DNA of 64,000 nt from Microbacterium hibisci (GTDB taxonomy: Bacteria > Actinomycetota > Actinomycetes > Actinomycetales > Microbacteriaceae), in NCBI RefSeq assembly GCF_015278255.1, contig NZ_JADIJC010000004.1, positions 310,001 through 374,000 of the forward strand, in the 5' to 3' direction. Below, piece by piece: positions 25,233 through 36,165 of this stretch; within the stretch, counting starts at the first letter, position 1, and the number at the start of each line of letters is the position of its first letter. A program made the position numbers and the translations under genes. The notes beneath the pieces are model-generated. The model searched no databases and was not told where the DNA came from. It saw only the letters and a program-made list of their open reading frames with translations.

Positions 25233-25916
25233 TCAGGCCGTCGCGTCGGCGAGGAGCCGGTAGCCCATGCCCTGCTCGGTGAGCAGGTAGGCGGGGTGCG
25301 CCGGGTCACGCTCGAGCTTCTTGCGCAGCTGCGACAGGTACAGCCGCAGGTAGCCCGTGTCGGCGACCTGCTCGGTGCCCCAGATGTCCTTGAGCAGCGC
25401 CTGGCGCGTCACGAGCGAGCCGGGATTGCGTGCCAGGAACTCGAGGATGCGCCACTCGGTGGGGGTCAGGCGCACGCGCTCGCCGGCGCGTGTCACGGTC
25501 TTGGTGGAGAGGTCGACCACGACGTCGCCGAACGAGACGACGGGAGCTCCGGATGCCGCGACCGCGCGCCGCGACAGCGCGCGCAGTCGTGCGAGCAGCT
25601 CGTCGATCTGGAACGGCTTGGTCACGTAGTCGTCGGCGCCGGCATCCAGTGCCTCCACCTTGTCGGCGGAGCCGGTGCGGCCCGACACGACGATGATCGG
25701 TGCGGTGGTCCAGCCCCGCAGCGCCTGGATGACCTGGACGCCGTCGAGGCGCGGCATCCCGAGATCCAGCATGACGACGTCGGGGTGCTCCTTCGCCGCG
25801 AGGGCGATGGCCGCGGGGCCGTCGGGCGCGGCGACCACGTCGTACCCGTGCGCGGCGAGGGTGATCCGCAGCGCCCGCACCAGCTGGGGGTCGTCGTCGG
25901 CGATCAGCACCTTCAC
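25233..25916 (-). CDS. kdpE: KdpE response regulator
   Basis: 227 residues from GTG 25916. OmpR-type: the acidic cluster ADDDPQ, phospho-acceptor Asp in VVMLDLGMPRLDG (about 52), and TKPFQIDEL Lys near 101 make up the receiver. The C-terminal winged helix includes LTPTEWRILEFLARNPGSLV and SQLRKKLERDP. It activates kdpFABC at low potassium or high osmolarity when phosphorylated by KdpD. The gene overlaps the end of kdpD by 4 bases and is the last gene of the kdp cluster. Confidence 0.95.
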   Translation of the reverse strand: MKVLIADDDPQLVRALRITLAAHGYDVVAAPDGPAAIALAAKEHPDVVMLDLGMPRLDGVQVIQALRGWTTAPIIVVSGRTGSADKVEALDAGADDYVTKPFQIDELLARLRALSRRAVAASGAPVVSFGDVVVDLSTKTVTRAGERVRLTPTEWRILEFLARNPGSLVTRQALLKDIWGTEQVADTGYLRLYLSQLRKKLERDPAHPAYLLTEQGMGYRLLADATA

Positions 25917-28483
25917 TCCGCGACCACCGCCCCACCGTCCGCGTCCGCCTGGTCGCCGACACCGGCCTCGCCACCGACCCCCGCCTCGGCATCGGCGACG
26001 GGCAGTGCGATCACCATCGTCAGGCCTCCTCCGGGCGTGTCCTCGGGGGTGAGCGTACCGCCCATCCCCTCCGTGAACCCCTTCGACAGCGCGAGCCCCA
26101 GGCCGAGGCCCGTCGTGTTGTCGGTGTCGCCGAGCCGCTGGAACGGCGTGAACATGTCGCCGTGACGTTCGGAGGCGATGCCGCGCCCGTGGTCGACGAT
26201 GCGGATCTCTGCCGTGCCGGCCAGGCGGCTCGTCGACACACGCACCGATGCACCCGGCGGGGAGTGGCGGGATGCGTTCGACAGCACGTTCACCAGCACG
26301 CGCTGCAGCAGCACCGGGTCGGCCCGCACGAGGGGCAGGTCGGGATCGAGCGCCAGCTCGAAGCGGTCGGGCCCCGCGCCGAGCTCCTCGAGCGCGGCGA
26401 GCACGACCCCGGCGCTGTCGACGGGAGCCAGCGAGACGGCGAGGACGCCCGCCTCGACCCGGCTGACGTCCAGCAGGTCGGTGACGAGCGCCGAGAGCGT
26501 CGCGAGCGATTCGTCCGCGGTGGCCAGCAGCTCGGCGCGGTCCTCGGCCGACAGGTGCGGACCCGCGGCGCGGATCCCGCCGACGGCGGCGACGGCCGCG
26601 GCCAGCGGGCGCCGCAGGTCGTGGCTGACCGCGGACAGCAGCGCGCTGCGCACCTGATCCGTCTCGGCGAGCACGCCCGCCTCTCGCGCCGTCTCGGTGA
26701 GATCGGTGTGCTCCAGGGCCGCGGCGAGCTGGGCCGCCACGGCGTCGACGAGACGCCGCTCCGACGCATCCAGCCCGTGCCCGTGCAGCTCGAGCATGGC
26801 CGGCGGCCCGCCGTTGCGGCGGCTCACGGTCACCGCGTCGAAGCGGCCGTCGCGCACCGGCTCGCCGTCGGTGGCGAGGACCGTGCCGTCGGCGTCGACG
26901 AGCCGCACCCCGGCGAGGCCGAGCGACTCGCGGGTTCGGCTGACGAGCGCGGGCACGGCCGACTCGCCGCGCAGGACGCTGCCTGCGACGTTCGCCAGGA
27001 GCTCGGCCTCGGCCTCGGACCGCCGCGCGGCGCGCGCGGCACGGGCCGCGCGGTCGACGATGAAGCTGACCAGCACCGCGATGACGACGTAGAGGATGAG
27101 CGCCCAGACGTTGCGCGGATCGGCGATGGAGACCGTGTAGTACGGCGCGACGAAGAAGTAGTTGAGGGTGAAGCCCGACATGACCGCCGCGAACACGGCT
27201 GGCCAGATCCCGCCGACGAGGGCGACGAGCACGACGAGCAGCTGGTACGCCAGCACGTCGCTGGTGATGGTGTCCTCGTTGCGGATCGACACGAGGAACC
27301 AGGTCAGGAGCGGCCCGCCGACCAGCGCCAGGGCGAAGCCGAGTAGCCGCCGCTTCACACTCAGCGCGCCGCCGCTCACCCGCGGGAGCGCGAAGCGTCC
27401 GCCCGCGGCGGCATGCGTCACGATGTGCACGTCGATGTCGCCGGACTCTCGCACCACGGTCGCACCGATTCCCGGGCCGGTCAGCGCGGCCGCGAGCCGG
27501 CCCCGGCGGCTCGCGCCGATGACGAGCTGCGTCGCGTTCACGGATCGGGCGAACTCCACCAGGGCCCGTGGGATGTCGTCGCCGACGACCTGGTGGTAGG
27601 TGCCGCCGAGCGACTCGACCAGCGCCCGCTGGGCGGTGAGCACCCCGGGGTCGCCCGCGCGCAGACCGTCCTGGCCCGACACGTGGACGGCGAGCAGCTC
27701 TCCGCCGGCCGAGCGGGCCGCGATGCGGGCGCCCCGCCGCACCAGCGTCTCGCCCTCGGCGCCGCCGGTGAGCGCGACGACGACCCGCTCGCGTGCCTGC
27801 CATGTGCCTTCGATGCCGTGCTCGGCGCGATAGGTCTTCAGTGCGCTGTCGACCTCGTCGGCCAGCCACAGCAGCGCCAGTTCGCGCAGCGCCGTCAGGT
27901 TGCCGAGCCGGAAGTAGTTCGACAGTGCCGCGTCGATGCGCTCGGCCGGGTAGACGAGTCCGGCGGAGAGCCGGTCGCGCAGCGACTGGGGTGAGAGGTC
28001 GATCACCTCGACCTGATCGGCGCCCCGGACGACGGCATCCGGCACCGTCTCGCGCTGCGCGACGCCCGTGATCTGCTCGACCACGTCGCCGAGCGACTCG
28101 ATGTGCTGCACGTTGACCGTCGTGATGACGTCGATGCCGGCGGCGAGGAGGTCGTCGACGTCCTGCCACCGCTTCGCGTGGCGCAGGCCCGGCGCGTTGG
28201 TGTGCGCGAGCTCGTCGACGAGCGCGATCCCCGGATGCCGCTCCAGCACGCCGTCGAGGTCCATCTCGGTGAGCTCCACCCCGCGGTGGGAGACCACGGC
28301 GCGGGGGACGACGGGCAGGCCCTCGGTCAGCGCCGCCGTCGCGGCGCGCCCGTGGGTCTCGACGACCGCGATGACCACGTCGCGACCGTCGTCGGCGAGG
28401 CGGCGGCCCTCTTCGAGCATGTCGTACGTCTTGCCGACGCCGGGCGCCGCACCGAGCAGCACCCGCAGCTTGCCGCGCTTCAC
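25913..28483 (-). CDS. kdpD: KdpD sensor histidine kinase
   Basis: 856 residues from GTG 28483. Order: KdpD N-terminal domain with Walker-like GAAPGVGKTYDM (about 11-22), universal-stress-type domain (about 210-360), four closely spaced membrane helices (about 375-475), GAF-like region, then histidine kinase core with H-box AVSHDLRRPL and G-boxes GLGLGLALS. Senses low K+ and c-di-AMP in characterised homologues. It lies 91 bp downstream of kdpC. A TAGGGT box 6 nt before its start suggests that kdpDE also has its own leaderless promoter. Overlaps kdpE. Confidence 0.95.
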   Translation of the reverse strand: MKRGKLRVLLGAAPGVGKTYDMLEEGRRLADDGRDVVIAVVETHGRAATAALTEGLPVVPRAVVSHRGVELTEMDLDGVLERHPGIALVDELAHTNAPGLRHAKRWQDVDDLLAAGIDVITTVNVQHIESLGDVVEQITGVAQRETVPDAVVRGADQVEVIDLSPQSLRDRLSAGLVYPAERIDAALSNYFRLGNLTALRELALLWLADEVDSALKTYRAEHGIEGTWQARERVVVALTGGAEGETLVRRGARIAARSAGGELLAVHVSGQDGLRAGDPGVLTAQRALVESLGGTYHQVVGDDIPRALVEFARSVNATQLVIGASRRGRLAAALTGPGIGATVVRESGDIDVHIVTHAAAGGRFALPRVSGGALSVKRRLLGFALALVGGPLLTWFLVSIRNEDTITSDVLAYQLLVVLVALVGGIWPAVFAAVMSGFTLNYFFVAPYYTVSIADPRNVWALILYVVIAVLVSFIVDRAARAARAARRSEAEAELLANVAGSVLRGESAVPALVSRTRESLGLAGVRLVDADGTVLATDGEPVRDGRFDAVTVSRRNGGPPAMLELHGHGLDASERRLVDAVAAQLAAALEHTDLTETAREAGVLAETDQVRSALLSAVSHDLRRPLAAAVAAVGGIRAAGPHLSAEDRAELLATADESLATLSALVTDLLDVSRVEAGVLAVSLAPVDSAGVVLAALEELGAGPDRFELALDPDLPLVRADPVLLQRVLVNVLSNASRHSPPGASVRVSTSRLAGTAEIRIVDHGRGIASERHGDMFTPFQRLGDTDNTTGLGLGLALSKGFTEGMGGTLTPEDTPGGGLTMVIALPVADAEAGVGGEAGVGDQADADGGAVVAE

Positions 28484-28489
28484 GTGCTC

Positions 28490-28495
28490 ACCCTA
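28490..28495 (-). promoter_or_regulatory. -10 box (TAGGGT) of kdpD
   Basis: TAGGGT on the minus strand, 6 nt before GTG 28483. An internal promoter would allow kdpDE expression apart from kdpFABC. Confidence 0.45.
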
Positions 28496-28574
28496 TTTCT
28501 TCTCGTGCGCGCCGGCCCGGGGCGGGTCCCGCAAGAGACTCGCAAGGCGACGGATGCCGCCACCCGGCGCACGC

Positions 28575-29189
28575 TCATGAACCCAGGGCGTCGAGGGCCA
28601 GGTTGAGCCGGACGACGTTCACGCGCGGCTCGCCGAGGTAGCCGAGATCGCGCTGCTCGATGTGCGCCTTGACCAGCGTCCGCACCTCCGACTCGTCGAG
28701 CCCGCGCGCCTGCGCCACGCGCGGCGCCTGGAGCAGCGCGTTCGCCGGGCTGATGTGCGGGTCGAGGCCGGAGCCGGACGCCGTCACGGCGTCGGCGGGG
28801 ATCTCGGAGGGGCCCACGCCCTCGCGTTCGGCGATCGCCGCCTTGCGCTCCTCGATGGTCGAGACCAGGTCGGCGTTCTCCGGCCCGAGGTTCGAGCCGC
28901 TCGAGGCACCGGCGTCGTACCCGTCGCCGGCGGCCGAGGGCCGCGACTGGAAGTATCCGGGCAGCGCCGCGCCCGAGGCATCCGTGAACGACTGCCCGAT
29001 GAGGGACGATCCGACGGTCTCGCCGGCGTTGTCGCGCACGAGCGACCCGTTCGCCTGCCAGGGGAACGCGAGCTGGCCGATGCCGGTCACGAGCGCCGTG
29101 TAGCCGACGCCCAGGACGAGGGTGAACACGATCATCGCGCGGAGCGCGACGCCGGTGGTGCGGACGGTGGAGCGGGTGGGAGTGGACAC
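28575..29189 (-). CDS. kdpC: KdpC, potassium-transporting ATPase subunit C
   Basis: 204 residues from GTG 29189. One N-terminal membrane helix (about 13-38) is followed by a soluble extracytoplasmic domain with the family motifs GSSLIGQSF, YFQSRPSA and a terminal DPHISPANALLQAPRVA-type block. It stabilises the KdpFABC complex. It begins 21 bp after the kdpB stop. The length is normal for the family. Confidence 0.95.
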   Translation of the reverse strand: MSTPTRSTVRTTGVALRAMIVFTLVLGVGYTALVTGIGQLAFPWQANGSLVRDNAGETVGSSLIGQSFTDASGAALPGYFQSRPSAAGDGYDAGASSGSNLGPENADLVSTIEERKAAIAEREGVGPSEIPADAVTASGSGLDPHISPANALLQAPRVAQARGLDESEVRTLVKAHIEQRDLGYLGEPRVNVVRLNLALDALGS

Positions 29190-29210
29190 GTGCGTCTCCT
29201 GACAGCGGGC

Positions 29211-31415
29211 TCAGAAGCCCGGAATGAGGCTCACGACGAGGTCGATGAGCTTGATGCCGACGAAGGGGGCGATCACGCCGCCCAGCCCGTAGACGAGCAG
29301 GTTGCGGCTGAGGATCTGCGAGGCGGTCGCCGCGCGGTATTTCACGCCCCGCAGCGCGAGCGGGATGAGGAACACGATGATCACGGCGTTGAAGATGATC
29401 GCGCTCGTGACGGCCGACGCCGGCGAGCTCAGCTGCATGACGTTGAGCGCGGCGAGCCCGGGGAAGACCCCCATGAACATGGCGGGGATGATCGCGAAGT
29501 ACTTGGCGATGTCGTTCGCCAGTGAGAACGTCGTCAGCGCCCCGCGGGTGATCAGCAGCTGCTTGCCGATGCGCACGATGTCGATGAGCTTGGTCGGGTC
29601 GCTGTCGAGATCGACCATGTTGCCGGCCTCCTTGGCGGCCGAGGTGCCGGTGTTCATCGCGACGCCGACGTCGGCCTGCGCGAGCGCGGGCGCGTCATTG
29701 GTGCCGTCGCCCGTCATCGCGACCAGCGCGCCGCCCTCCTGCTCGCGCCGGATCAGAGCCAGCTTGTCTTCGGGCGTGGCCTCGGCGAGGTAGTCGTCGA
29801 CGCCGGCATCCTTCGCGATCGCGGCGGCGGTGAGCGGGCTGTCACCGGTGATCATGACGGTGCGGATGCCCATCGCGCGCAGCTCGTGGAACCGCTCGCT
29901 CAGCCCCTCCTTGACGACGTCCTTGAGGTGGATCACGCCGAGTGGGCGTCCGTGGCCCTCGGACTCGACGGTCGCGACCACGAGCGGGGTGCCGCCGGAC
30001 TGCGCGATGGCGTCGGTCTCGCCCATCAGCTGGGCGCGCAGCGCGGCCGGAACCGGGGATCCGGATGCCTCGAGCCACCCCAGCACGGCCGAGCCGGCGC
30101 CTTTGCGCACCAGGGTGCCGTCGGCGAGGTCGACGCCGCTCATCCGGGTCTGCGCGGTGAAGGGCACGACGGTCGAACCCTCGGGCTCAGTGACGAGGAT
30201 GCCGCGGAGCGCAGCGAGCTCGACGACCGAGACCCCCTCGGGGGTCGGGTCGGCGAGCGACGACAGGGCCGCCGCACGGGCCAGCTCGTTCCCGCCGACG
30301 CCGGGCATCGCGACGAAGTCCGCCGCCCGACGGTTGCCGTACGTGATCGTGCCCGTCTTGTCGAGGAGCAGCGTCGTCACGTCGCCGGCGGCCTCGACCG
30401 CGCGGCCCGACATCGCGAGCACGTTGCGCTGCACCAGGCGGTCCATGCCGGCGATGCCGATGGCCGACAGCAGGGCGCCGATCGTGGTCGGGATGAGGCA
30501 GACGAGCAGGGCGACCAGCACCGGGATGCTCACCGGCGCTGCCGCGTACGAGGCGATGGGGTTGAGCGTGAGCACGACGATCACGAAGACGATCGACAGG
30601 CTCGCCAGCAGGATGCCCAGCGCGATCTCGTTCGGGGTCTTGTGGCGGCTCGCGCCTTCGACGAGGGCGATCATGCGGTCGACGAACGTCTCACCCGGCT
30701 TGGACGTGATGCGCACGACGATGCGGTCGCTGAGCACCCGGGTGCCGCCCGTGACCGCGGAGCGATCGCCGCCCGACTCCCGCACGACCGGCGCGGACTC
30801 GCCGGTGATCGCCGACTCGTCCACGGTCGCGATGCCCCAGGCGATGTCGCCGTCGCCCGGGATGAGCTCACCGGCCGACACGAGTACGACATCGCCGAGC
30901 GCGAGATCGGACGAGGCCACCTCGACCGTCTCGGCGCCGTCGGCGGCGGGATCCGCGGCCGAGTCGTACCCGATGACGCGGCGCGCCCTCGTCGACGTGC
31001 GCGTGCGCCGCAGCGACGCCGCCTGCGCCTTGCCGCGCCCCTCGGCGACCGACTCGGCCAGGTTGGCGAACAGCACGGTCAGCCACAGCCACACCGCGAT
31101 GCCCCACGTGAAGCCGACCGGCACGGCGGTGCCGCCCGACTCCTCGGCGCCCCCGAGGAACGGCTCGGCGATGGCGATGACCGTGGTGAGGGCGGCACCG
31201 ACCCACACCAGGAACATGACCGGGTTGCGCCAGAGCGCGGCCGGACTGAGCCTGCGCAGCGCGCCGGGAACGGCCGCCCAGAGCTGAGCGGCGCTGAACG
31301 CGCCGGACGACGGCTTCGGGGGCTTCGGGGCGACGGTGCTGACGGCCGGGTGCGTAGTCTGCTCGACCTCCCCGGCCGTTGAGCGAGCGAAGCGAGACGA
31401 AACGTCAGTGGACAT
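29211..31415 (-). CDS. kdpB: KdpB, potassium-transporting P-type ATPase catalytic subunit
   Basis: 734 residues, slightly long for KdpB. The phosphorylation motif is DKTGT (in [13 protein letters not shown]), the hinge motif is [12 protein letters not shown], the dephosphorylation motif is TGES, and about seven membrane helices are in the expected order. It hydrolyses ATP to drive K+ uptake through KdpA. The first 20 codons are unusual: residues about 4-15 ([12 protein letters not shown]) are encoded by a copy of the interspersed repeat R1, so the extra N-terminal length probably came from repeat insertion. It lies 3 bp after kdpA. Confidence 0.97.
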   Translation of the reverse strand: MSTDVSSRFARSTAGEVEQTTHPAVSTVAPKPPKPSSGAFSAAQLWAAVPGALRRLSPAALWRNPVMFLVWVGAALTTVIAIAEPFLGGAEESGGTAVPVGFTWGIAVWLWLTVLFANLAESVAEGRGKAQAASLRRTRTSTRARRVIGYDSAADPAADGAETVEVASSDLALGDVVLVSAGELIPGDGDIAWGIATVDESAITGESAPVVRESGGDRSAVTGGTRVLSDRIVVRITSKPGETFVDRMIALVEGASRHKTPNEIALGILLASLSIVFVIVVLTLNPIASYAAAPVSIPVLVALLVCLIPTTIGALLSAIGIAGMDRLVQRNVLAMSGRAVEAAGDVTTLLLDKTGTITYGNRRAADFVAMPGVGGNELARAAALSSLADPTPEGVSVVELAALRGILVTEPEGSTVVPFTAQTRMSGVDLADGTLVRKGAGSAVLGWLEASGSPVPAALRAQLMGETDAIAQSGGTPLVVATVESEGHGRPLGVIHLKDVVKEGLSERFHELRAMGIRTVMITGDSPLTAAAIAKDAGVDDYLAEATPEDKLALIRREQEGGALVAMTGDGTNDAPALAQADVGVAMNTGTSAAKEAGNMVDLDSDPTKLIDIVRIGKQLLITRGALTTFSLANDIAKYFAIIPAMFMGVFPGLAALNVMQLSSPASAVTSAIIFNAVIIVFLIPLALRGVKYRAATASQILSRNLLVYGLGGVIAPFVGIKLIDLVVSLIPGF
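31373..31405 (+). repeat. Interspersed repeat R1, copy F, inside kdpB
   Basis: CGGCCGTTGAGCGAGCG...GAGACGAAACGT, read antisense in kdpB and encoding part of its N-terminus. It keeps the same ends as the intergenic copies (GTTGAGCG and GACGAAACG). Confidence 0.75.
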
Positions 31416-31418
31416 GAG

Positions 31419-33101
31419 TCAGACGAGCCCTTCCGCCAGGGGACCCAGCGTGAGAACGGGAAAGTAGGTGAGTGCGGTGATGACGACCGCGACGACGCCG
31501 AGCAGGCCGACGAACTGCGGACGGTCGGTGGGCAGCGTGCCCGTGGTCGAGGGCACCGTGTTCTGCGCGGCGAGCGATCCGGCCAGGGCGAGCACGAGCA
31601 CGATCGGCACGAAGCGCCCGAGCAGCATCGCGACGCCGAGCGCCGTGTTGAGCCACGGGGTGTTGGCGGTGAGGCCCGCGAACGCCGAGCCGTTGTTGTT
31701 CGCGGCCGACGTGAAGGCGTACAGCACTTCGCCAAGACCGTGCACGCCCGGGTTCCAGATCGAGGTCGCCTCGAGATCGGCACGGATGGCGGGGATGCCG
31801 AAGCTCAAAGCCGTGCCCGTGAGCACGAGCGCCGGCGTGACGAGGATGTAGAGACTGGCGAGCTTGATCTGGACGGGACCGATCTTCTTGCCGAGGTACT
31901 CCGGCGTGCGCCCGACGAGCAGGCCGCCGACGAACACCGCGATCACGGCGAGCACGAGCATGCCGTAGAGCCCCGAGCCGACCCCGCCCGGTGCGATCTC
32001 GCCGAGCATCATGTTGATCATCGGGATCATGCCGCCGAGGGCGGTGTAGGAGTCGTGCATCGAGTTGACGGCTCCGGTGGACGTGAGCGTGGTCGCACCG
32101 GCGAACAGCGTCGATCCCCAGATGCCGTAGCGGGTCTCCTTGCCCTCCATCGCGGCGCCCGCGAGCTGCGGCGCGGTGCCGAGGCCGAGCGACTCGAGCC
32201 ACGTCACCGCGGCGATCGAGACGAGGGCGATCGAGCCCATGACCGCCAGGATCGCGTAGCCCTGGCGGTCATCGCCGACCATGCGGCCGAATGCGCGCGG
32301 CATGGCCACCGGTATCGCGAGCAGGAGCAGGATCTCGAGGACGTTCGACCACGGCGTGGGGTTCTCGAACGGGTGCGCCGAGTTCGCGTTGAAGAAGCCG
32401 CCGCCGTTGGTGCCGAGGAGCTTGATGGCCTCCTGCGAGGCGACCGGTCCGCCGGGGAGCGACTGCGTGCCGCCGGCGACCGTGCCGATGTCGACGAACC
32501 CGCCGAGATTCTGCACGACGCCCGCCGCTACGAGAGCCAGCGCCGAGACCAGCGCGAGCGGCAGCAGCAGGCGCGTGATCCCGCGCGTCAGGTCGACCCA
32601 GAAGTTGCCGATCGTCGCGGCGCCGCGCCGCGCGAACCCGCGCACCAGCGCGACGGCGACCGCGATGCCGACCGCCGCCGACACGAAGTTCTGCACCGCG
32701 AGACCTGCGAGCTGCACCGTGTAGCCCATCGTGAGCTCGGGGGAGTACGACTGCCAGTTGGTGTTGGTGACGAACGAGACGGCGGTGTTGAACGCGAGGC
32801 CCTCGGGCACTGCCGGCAGGCCGAGCGAGGAGGGCAGCACGGCCTGAAGACGCTGCAGCGCATAGACGAACAGCACGCCGACGAGCGAGAAGGCGAGCAC
32901 GCCGCGCGCATACGCCTGCCACGTCTGCTCGGACGTGGGGTCGACGCCGACCAGACGGTACATGCCGCGCTCGAGCCGCCAGTCCCTCCCGGCCGTGTAC
33001 GTGCGGGCGACCCAGTCGCCGAGCGGGCGGTAGAGCAGCCCGAGGATCAGCACGACCGTCGCGATCTGCAGGATGCCGGCCCACGGGGTGAAGGCGTCCA
33101 T
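31419..33101 (-). CDS. kdpA: KdpA, potassium-transporting ATPase channel-like subunit
   Basis: 560 residues from ATG 33101. About ten membrane helices. The four selectivity-filter loops are visible as [39 protein letters not shown] and [11 protein letters not shown]. KdpA binds and conducts K+ in the Kdp complex. The start overlaps the kdpF stop (TGATG), which excludes the longer upstream frame. Confidence 0.96.
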   Translation of the reverse strand: MDAFTPWAGILQIATVVLILGLLYRPLGDWVARTYTAGRDWRLERGMYRLVGVDPTSEQTWQAYARGVLAFSLVGVLFVYALQRLQAVLPSSLGLPAVPEGLAFNTAVSFVTNTNWQSYSPELTMGYTVQLAGLAVQNFVSAAVGIAVAVALVRGFARRGAATIGNFWVDLTRGITRLLLPLALVSALALVAAGVVQNLGGFVDIGTVAGGTQSLPGGPVASQEAIKLLGTNGGGFFNANSAHPFENPTPWSNVLEILLLLAIPVAMPRAFGRMVGDDRQGYAILAVMGSIALVSIAAVTWLESLGLGTAPQLAGAAMEGKETRYGIWGSTLFAGATTLTSTGAVNSMHDSYTALGGMIPMINMMLGEIAPGGVGSGLYGMLVLAVIAVFVGGLLVGRTPEYLGKKIGPVQIKLASLYILVTPALVLTGTALSFGIPAIRADLEATSIWNPGVHGLGEVLYAFTSAANNNGSAFAGLTANTPWLNTALGVAMLLGRFVPIVLVLALAGSLAAQNTVPSTTGTLPTDRPQFVGLLGVVAVVITALTYFPVLTLGPLAEGLV

Positions 33102-33190
33102 CAGAACCGCTCGGGCTTCAACAGGGCGACGACGAGATACGCGATCGCGGCGACGCCGAGAGCGGCCGCGAGGAGCGAGAACACGATCAC
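33101..33190 (-). CDS. kdpF: KdpF small membrane subunit
   Basis: 29 residues from GTG 33190: one hydrophobic helix followed by the ALLKPERF end that is characteristic of KdpF. It stabilises the KdpABC complex in the membrane. It overlaps kdpA downstream (TGATG) and overlaps the preceding 46-residue reading frame (GTGA), so all three are translationally coupled. Confidence 0.9.
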   Translation of the reverse strand: MIVFSLLAAALGVAAIAYLVVALLKPERF

Positions 33191-33327
33191 GCCCGCTCCT
33201 CCCGGTGCTGCGCGGCGCGGTGCGCGGGCACGGCGGCGATCGCGCCGAGGCGTCCCGCCCCCTTCGCGATCGGACCGACGAGTGCGAACAGCGCGATCGT
33301 CGTGGCGAGGTGGATGACATCGAGCAC
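33187..33327 (-). CDS. Small membrane protein preceding kdpF (46 aa)
   Basis: 46 residues from GTG 33327, with GGGAG 5 bases upstream. One hydrophobic segment (about 3-21, [20 protein letters not shown]) is followed by a basic, His/Arg-rich cytoplasmic tail. The stop overlaps the kdpF start (GTGA), making it the first cistron of the kdp operon. I do not know it as a named Kdp subunit. Either a real accessory peptide or a leader reading frame that couples translation of kdpF. Confidence 0.6.
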   Translation of the reverse strand: MLDVIHLATTIALFALVGPIAKGAGRLGAIAAVPAHRAAQHREERA

Positions 33328-33602
33328 AGGGACTCCCGGTGGATGGTGCCGCACGGCGAGAGCCGTGCGTCCGCCCGCGAGCGGCGGGCGTGCATCCGAT
33401 GCAACCGGGAGGCGGATGCCGCGAGCGCAGTCCTCACGGAATCCGAACGCCCGCCGTGCCCACCCTCACGCGGCCCTGACGCGGAACCTGGCCGGGGTCG
33501 CGCCACCGTCTGCCCGGGGGTCCCGACGGAGTCGCATCTGATCGCGGCAGGCCGGAGGCGCTGAGCTCGTGGATGCGAGCTCAGCGCCCTCGTGCCGCGA
33601 CG
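33328..33602. other. Intergenic region upstream of the kdp operon
   Basis: 275 bases upstream of the kdp start and downstream of the CHRD gene. It should hold the kdp promoter and KdpE site, but I see no clear -35/-10 pair. Contains a GTGCATCCGATGCA near-palindrome (about 33390-33402), a GGATGCC word at 33412-33418 and the CHRD terminator (33557-33588). Confidence 0.5.
33557..33588 (-). terminator. Terminator of the CHRD gene
   Basis: GGCGCTGAGCTCG / CGAGCTCAGCGCC, perfect 13-bp stem with a 6-base loop, 14 bp beyond the stop codon at 33603. Confidence 0.8.
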
Positions 33603-34052
33603 CTAGCCGAGCTGGCCGCGGATGGCGCCGGCGGGGAACACCGAGCTGTGCACGTTGACGTAGTAGTCGCCAGGGTCGCGCATGATGTCGAGGATCAGCG
33701 CGCGGTCGGCGGCCACGCACCCGCTGGTGTCGTCGGTTCCCGCGAAGGCGCCCGCGAAGAGCGGCACCACGACCGGTCCTGCCGCCGTCGTTCCGCCCAC
33801 ATGGATGTGGGCGGCCGTGACCGTCCCGTCGACGCCGGCCCACTCGATGTCGAGGCACACCTCTCCCTGCCCCGGGTTCAGCCTCAGCATCGCCGTGCCG
33901 CTCGCGTTCGGGTCGCCGGGACCGGGCACCTCGGCTGCGCCCGACAGCTCGACCGTGAACGGCCGACCACCATCGTCGGCCTGGGCGGCGCCGGCGAACA
34001 CGAGCGTGGCTGCGATGCCCGCGACCGCTCCCAGAATCAATTGCTTGCGCAT
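33603..34052 (-). CDS. Secreted CHRD domain protein
   Basis: 149 residues. A signal peptide (about 1-26, ending AQA) is followed by one CHRD (chordin-like) domain: FTVELSGAAEVPGPGDPNASGTA opens it, AAHIHVGG is the central motif and YYVNVHSSVFPAGAIRGQL closes it. The domain occurs in bacterial secreted proteins of unknown role. One cysteine pair (VCLDI, SGCVA) may form a disulfide. It is monocistronic with its own strong terminator. Confidence 0.88.
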   Translation of the reverse strand: MRKQLILGAVAGIAATLVFAGAAQADDGGRPFTVELSGAAEVPGPGDPNASGTAMLRLNPGQGEVCLDIEWAGVDGTVTAAHIHVGGTTAAGPVVVPLFAGAFAGTDDTSGCVAADRALILDIMRDPGDYYVNVHSSVFPAGAIRGQLG

Positions 34053-34159
34053 GGACTCACTCCCTCGTCCAAGCCACCACCCCGGGCGTACTGGCGCACA
34101 AGTGACTGTGCGAAGTCTTGCACTCGCGGCTCGGGCACACCAGGCACCCGCCGACCCGT

Positions 34160-35958
<1,799 letters not shown>

Positions 35959-35961
35959 TCA

Positions 35962-35967
35962 AGGGTA
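35962..35967 (-). promoter_or_regulatory. -10 box (TACCCT) of sufS
   Basis: TACCCT on the minus strand, 6 nt before GTG 35955. Confidence 0.4.
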
Positions 35968-36002
35968 TGCGGGATGCCGCGACCCCGGCTCGGAACTGGG
36001 GC

Positions 36003-36032
36003 TTGAGGCCATGCGCGGTTGCGCCGTATGAT
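36003..36032 (+). promoter_or_regulatory. Promoter of the pectate lyase gene
   Basis: TTGAGG (36003-36008) and TATGAT (36027-36032) with an 18-bp spacer; the -10 box matches the consensus at five of six positions. The start codon is 133 bp downstream, giving an unusually long 5' leader for this window. Confidence 0.6.
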
Positions 36033-36037
36033 ACCCG

Positions 36038-36052
36038 GGAAAACGCTTTCTC
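36038..36052. promoter_or_regulatory. LacI-type operator upstream of the pectate lyase gene
   Basis: GGGAAAACGCTTTCTC, with the GAAA-NCGN-TTTC form of LacI/cre-like operators, immediately downstream of the -10 box, where a repressor would block initiation. No LacI gene is adjacent; the regulator is unknown. Confidence 0.6.
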
Positions 36053-36165
36053 GGAGCGGACGCCGAGCAGGCCCAGGGTCTTCGCAGACCCTCACGGGCG
36101 TGCGACGACGTACGCCCGACTCGCTGGCGAGTGCCCCACCTCAACGACGAGAAGGACAGAAAGCA

